Positions 62,766 to 64,000 of a DNA stretch of 64,000 nucleotides are shown in pieces. Numbering within the stretch: position 1 is the stretch's first letter; each line of letters starts with the position of its first letter. Made by a program: the position numbers and the translations under genes. Location: assembly GCF_000346485.2 (NCBI RefSeq), contig NZ_KQ976354.1:620001-684000 (forward strand), read 5' to 3'. This DNA comes from Scytonema hofmannii PCC 7110. Lineage in GTDB: Bacteria; Cyanobacteriota; Cyanobacteriia; Cyanobacteriales; Nostocaceae. The notes beneath the pieces were generated by a model that made no database searches, was not told the origin of the DNA, and saw only the letters and a list, made by a program, of their open reading frames with translations.

Positions 62766-63350
62766 ATGGCATCCAAAGATGAGTTTCAGAATACTTTGAA
62801 AGAAAGATTTAGTATCAATAAGAATATCAGTCAGCCCCTGACTAAGGAAGAGTGCGAAAAATTAATCAAGCTCCTTGAGAGTGAACCCAGCGCTGTAAAA
62901 CTTGTTAGCTCTTATGCTGACAAAAACTCTACTCTAGGACGTAATAATTCTAATTACGCCAGGGCGCGTAATCAAGCAGAACGTAAATTTGAGGCTTTAC
63001 AAAAAGAATACCTTCAGTTAGAAAAATCTATTGAATCTATAGAGGAAGCTAAGGCAAATCTTGAAAATAGAAAGAGGATTTTAGAGGAAGAACAGAAAAA
63101 GCTTCAAGATGAAGTTGAAAACTTAGCTTCTAAAAATCAGTTTCTATCTTCCAAAGTTCAGACCTTAACTACCCAAAATGACGAGATTATAGACGCCAAT
63201 ACACAATTGAAGAAAGAAAACAGAGATTTAAAAAACATAGTCGATCAAATTAAACTCAGGTTGGCAAGAGATACAAAAGCACTTCTTCAATATGAAGATA
63301 ACGAGATCCGAAAAGCTTTAATCAGGCTATTTAAATGGACACTGGGATAA
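62766..63350 (+). CDS. Coiled-coil protein, first gene of an operon
   Basis: A 194-aa protein. A globular N-terminus (MASKDEFQNTLKERFSINKN, then LTKEECEKLIKLLESEPSAV) is followed by a long coiled coil (about 65-175) rich in Glu/Lys/Gln, with heptad-spaced hydrophobics (KEYLQLEKSIESIEEAKANL and on). It ends in a short amphipathic tail, IRKALIRLFKWTLG. The family is unknown to me. The next gene starts 12 bases after its stop, so they form an operon of at least three genes to the window edge. Confidence 0.72.
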   Translation: MASKDEFQNTLKERFSINKNISQPLTKEECEKLIKLLESEPSAVKLVSSYADKNSTLGRNNSNYARARNQAERKFEALQKEYLQLEKSIESIEEAKANLENRKRILEEEQKKLQDEVENLASKNQFLSSKVQTLTTQNDEIIDANTQLKKENRDLKNIVDQIKLRLARDTKALLQYEDNEIRKALIRLFKWTLG

Positions 63351-63362
63351 GGAACCAAGCCA

Positions 63363-63803
63363 ATGGCAAGCCCAAAAAAACAAAAAAGAAATTTCAACGG
63401 CATGAGTTACGGTGAGGTACAAAGTGCTAACTCAAAGAATCGAAGCCAACTCGAAAAAGAACATCAGAAGTGGCTAAAAGATAATGGCTATAAAAATGTT
63501 GGATGGGATAATGTCATCAACCTTTATAAAAAAATTGAGGAGTTTCTAGAGAAATCCCAATTTGAGGATATGACTCTAGAGGAACTTTTCTTAGAAGCCG
63601 ATCGCATTGGCAATAAGTATCTCACTCGCAATGATATCGAAGAGTTTAACCAACAGTTTTCTAAGGAAGTTGCTGAGATTGGGGATTTAATAGAGCAGCA
63701 ATTTCCTGATACTGAGATTGAGGTTATTGATTATAGCAACACAATAACTAAGAAATCTCGGCAGAAGCGCAATCAAAAGACATACCGAACAACTAAACTT
63801 TAG
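63363..63803 (+). CDS. Hypothetical protein with LEELF-x3-DRIG motif
   Basis: A 146-aa basic/acidic protein. It starts MASPKKQKRNFNGMSYGEVQ and contains TLEELFLEADRIGNKYLTRN, followed by DIEEFNQQFSKEVAEIGDLI. The motif recurs in the next, partial gene (LEELFELADKIGERRYHRLT), so the two are distantly related or share a binding module. The family is unknown to me. The gene follows the coiled-coil gene by 12 bases. Confidence 0.7.
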   Translation: MASPKKQKRNFNGMSYGEVQSANSKNRSQLEKEHQKWLKDNGYKNVGWDNVINLYKKIEEFLEKSQFEDMTLEELFLEADRIGNKYLTRNDIEEFNQQFSKEVAEIGDLIEQQFPDTEIEVIDYSNTITKKSRQKRNQKTYRTTKL

Positions 63804-63814
63804 CGAGGGATACT

Positions 63815-64000
63815 GTGGATCTTGAAGGCAAGGGGCTTGAAGAGTTATTTGAGTTAGCAGACAAGATTGGCGAAAGGCGATATCACCGACTGACTCGCCA
63901 GGATCTTGAGGATTACAAGAAATTTGATAACTGGCGATATATCAATGGTGACATCAGGTGCGGAACGACTAAGGAAAGTCAGGATTGGGCAAGAGATAAT
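63815..64000 (+). CDS. Third gene of the operon, partial (runs off the window)
   Basis: A GTG at 63815, with a GAGG Shine-Dalgarno in front (TAGCGAGGGATACT), opens a frame that reads VDLEGKGLEELFELADKIGE, then RRYHRLTRQDLEDYKKFDNW, and is still open at the right edge. The LEELF...DKIG...LTRxDLE pattern repeats the upstream protein. The function is unknown. Confidence 0.6.
   Translation, partial: MDLEGKGLEELFELADKIGERRYHRLTRQDLEDYKKFDNWRYINGDIRCGTTKESQDWARDN

Overview
The window looks like the chromosome of a filamentous, heterocystous-type cyanobacterium (order Nostocales). The reasons are many HIP1 octamers (GCGATCGC), Uma2-family nucleases, a caspase-WD40 protein, heptanucleotide tandem arrays (STRR), palindromic interspersed repeats, and small families typical of this group (the DUF6887/DUF6888-like pair, a CBCR-like GAF domain). 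No rRNA, tRNA or CRISPR array was seen. The species cannot be named from the sequence alone.

Layout. Positions 1-10.7 kb are a mix of housekeeping genes (ferrochelatase-like protein with a poly-His tail, MFS transporter, acetolactate synthase large subunit with an added zinc ribbon), Uma2 and other PD-(D/E)XK nucleases, a LysR fragment, and a nested pair of MITE-like elements. Positions 10.8-17.4 kb hold an NMT1/ThiY-type ABC importer: ATPase, two paralogous lipoprotein binding proteins and a permease. A caspase-WD40 gene sits between the two binding proteins. Positions 17.4-26.2 kb hold a glycosyltransferase, an FAD oxidoreductase, a peptidoglycan-binding protein, a stand-alone EF-G paralogue, a retropepsin-like protease and a single-domain GAF protein, separated by heptamer arrays and hairpins.

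Positions 26.2-51.3 kb form a defence island. It contains an 1842-aa YprA/DruE-like DEAD helicase with DUF1998 and a C-terminal Vsr/DUF559-like nuclease, a 1294-aa Eco57I/DrmMI-like adenine methylase, two adjacent giant genes of unknown family (1167 and 1287 aa, the second an unusual SF2 helicase-like ATPase), and a DrmD-like SNF2 helicase. The helicase-methylase-SNF2 set is what DISARM-related systems use, but no separate DrmB or DrmC is present and the two giant proteins are not part of classical DISARM. Between helicase and methylase lies a block of small toxin-antitoxin-like genes. A decayed second copy of the helicase 3' region lies just upstream of the giant genes, which suggests these parts were once adjacent.

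Positions 51.4-64 kb hold a padR/pirin divergent pair split by a VapBC-type cassette flanked by 138-bp direct duplications, then gamma-glutamyltransferase, penicillin-binding protein 1C with an in-frame heptamer array, a rhodanese, a TPR protein, phosphoesterase debris, and an operon of coiled-coil proteins that runs off the right edge.

A theme across the window is repeats invading coding sequence. A 36-bp element lies in the same reading frame in both the EF-G and SNF2 genes, heptamer arrays sit inside PBP1C and EF-G, and a MITE-like family supplies the stop codons of two genes. All functional statements rest on motif recognition by eye, with no database search.
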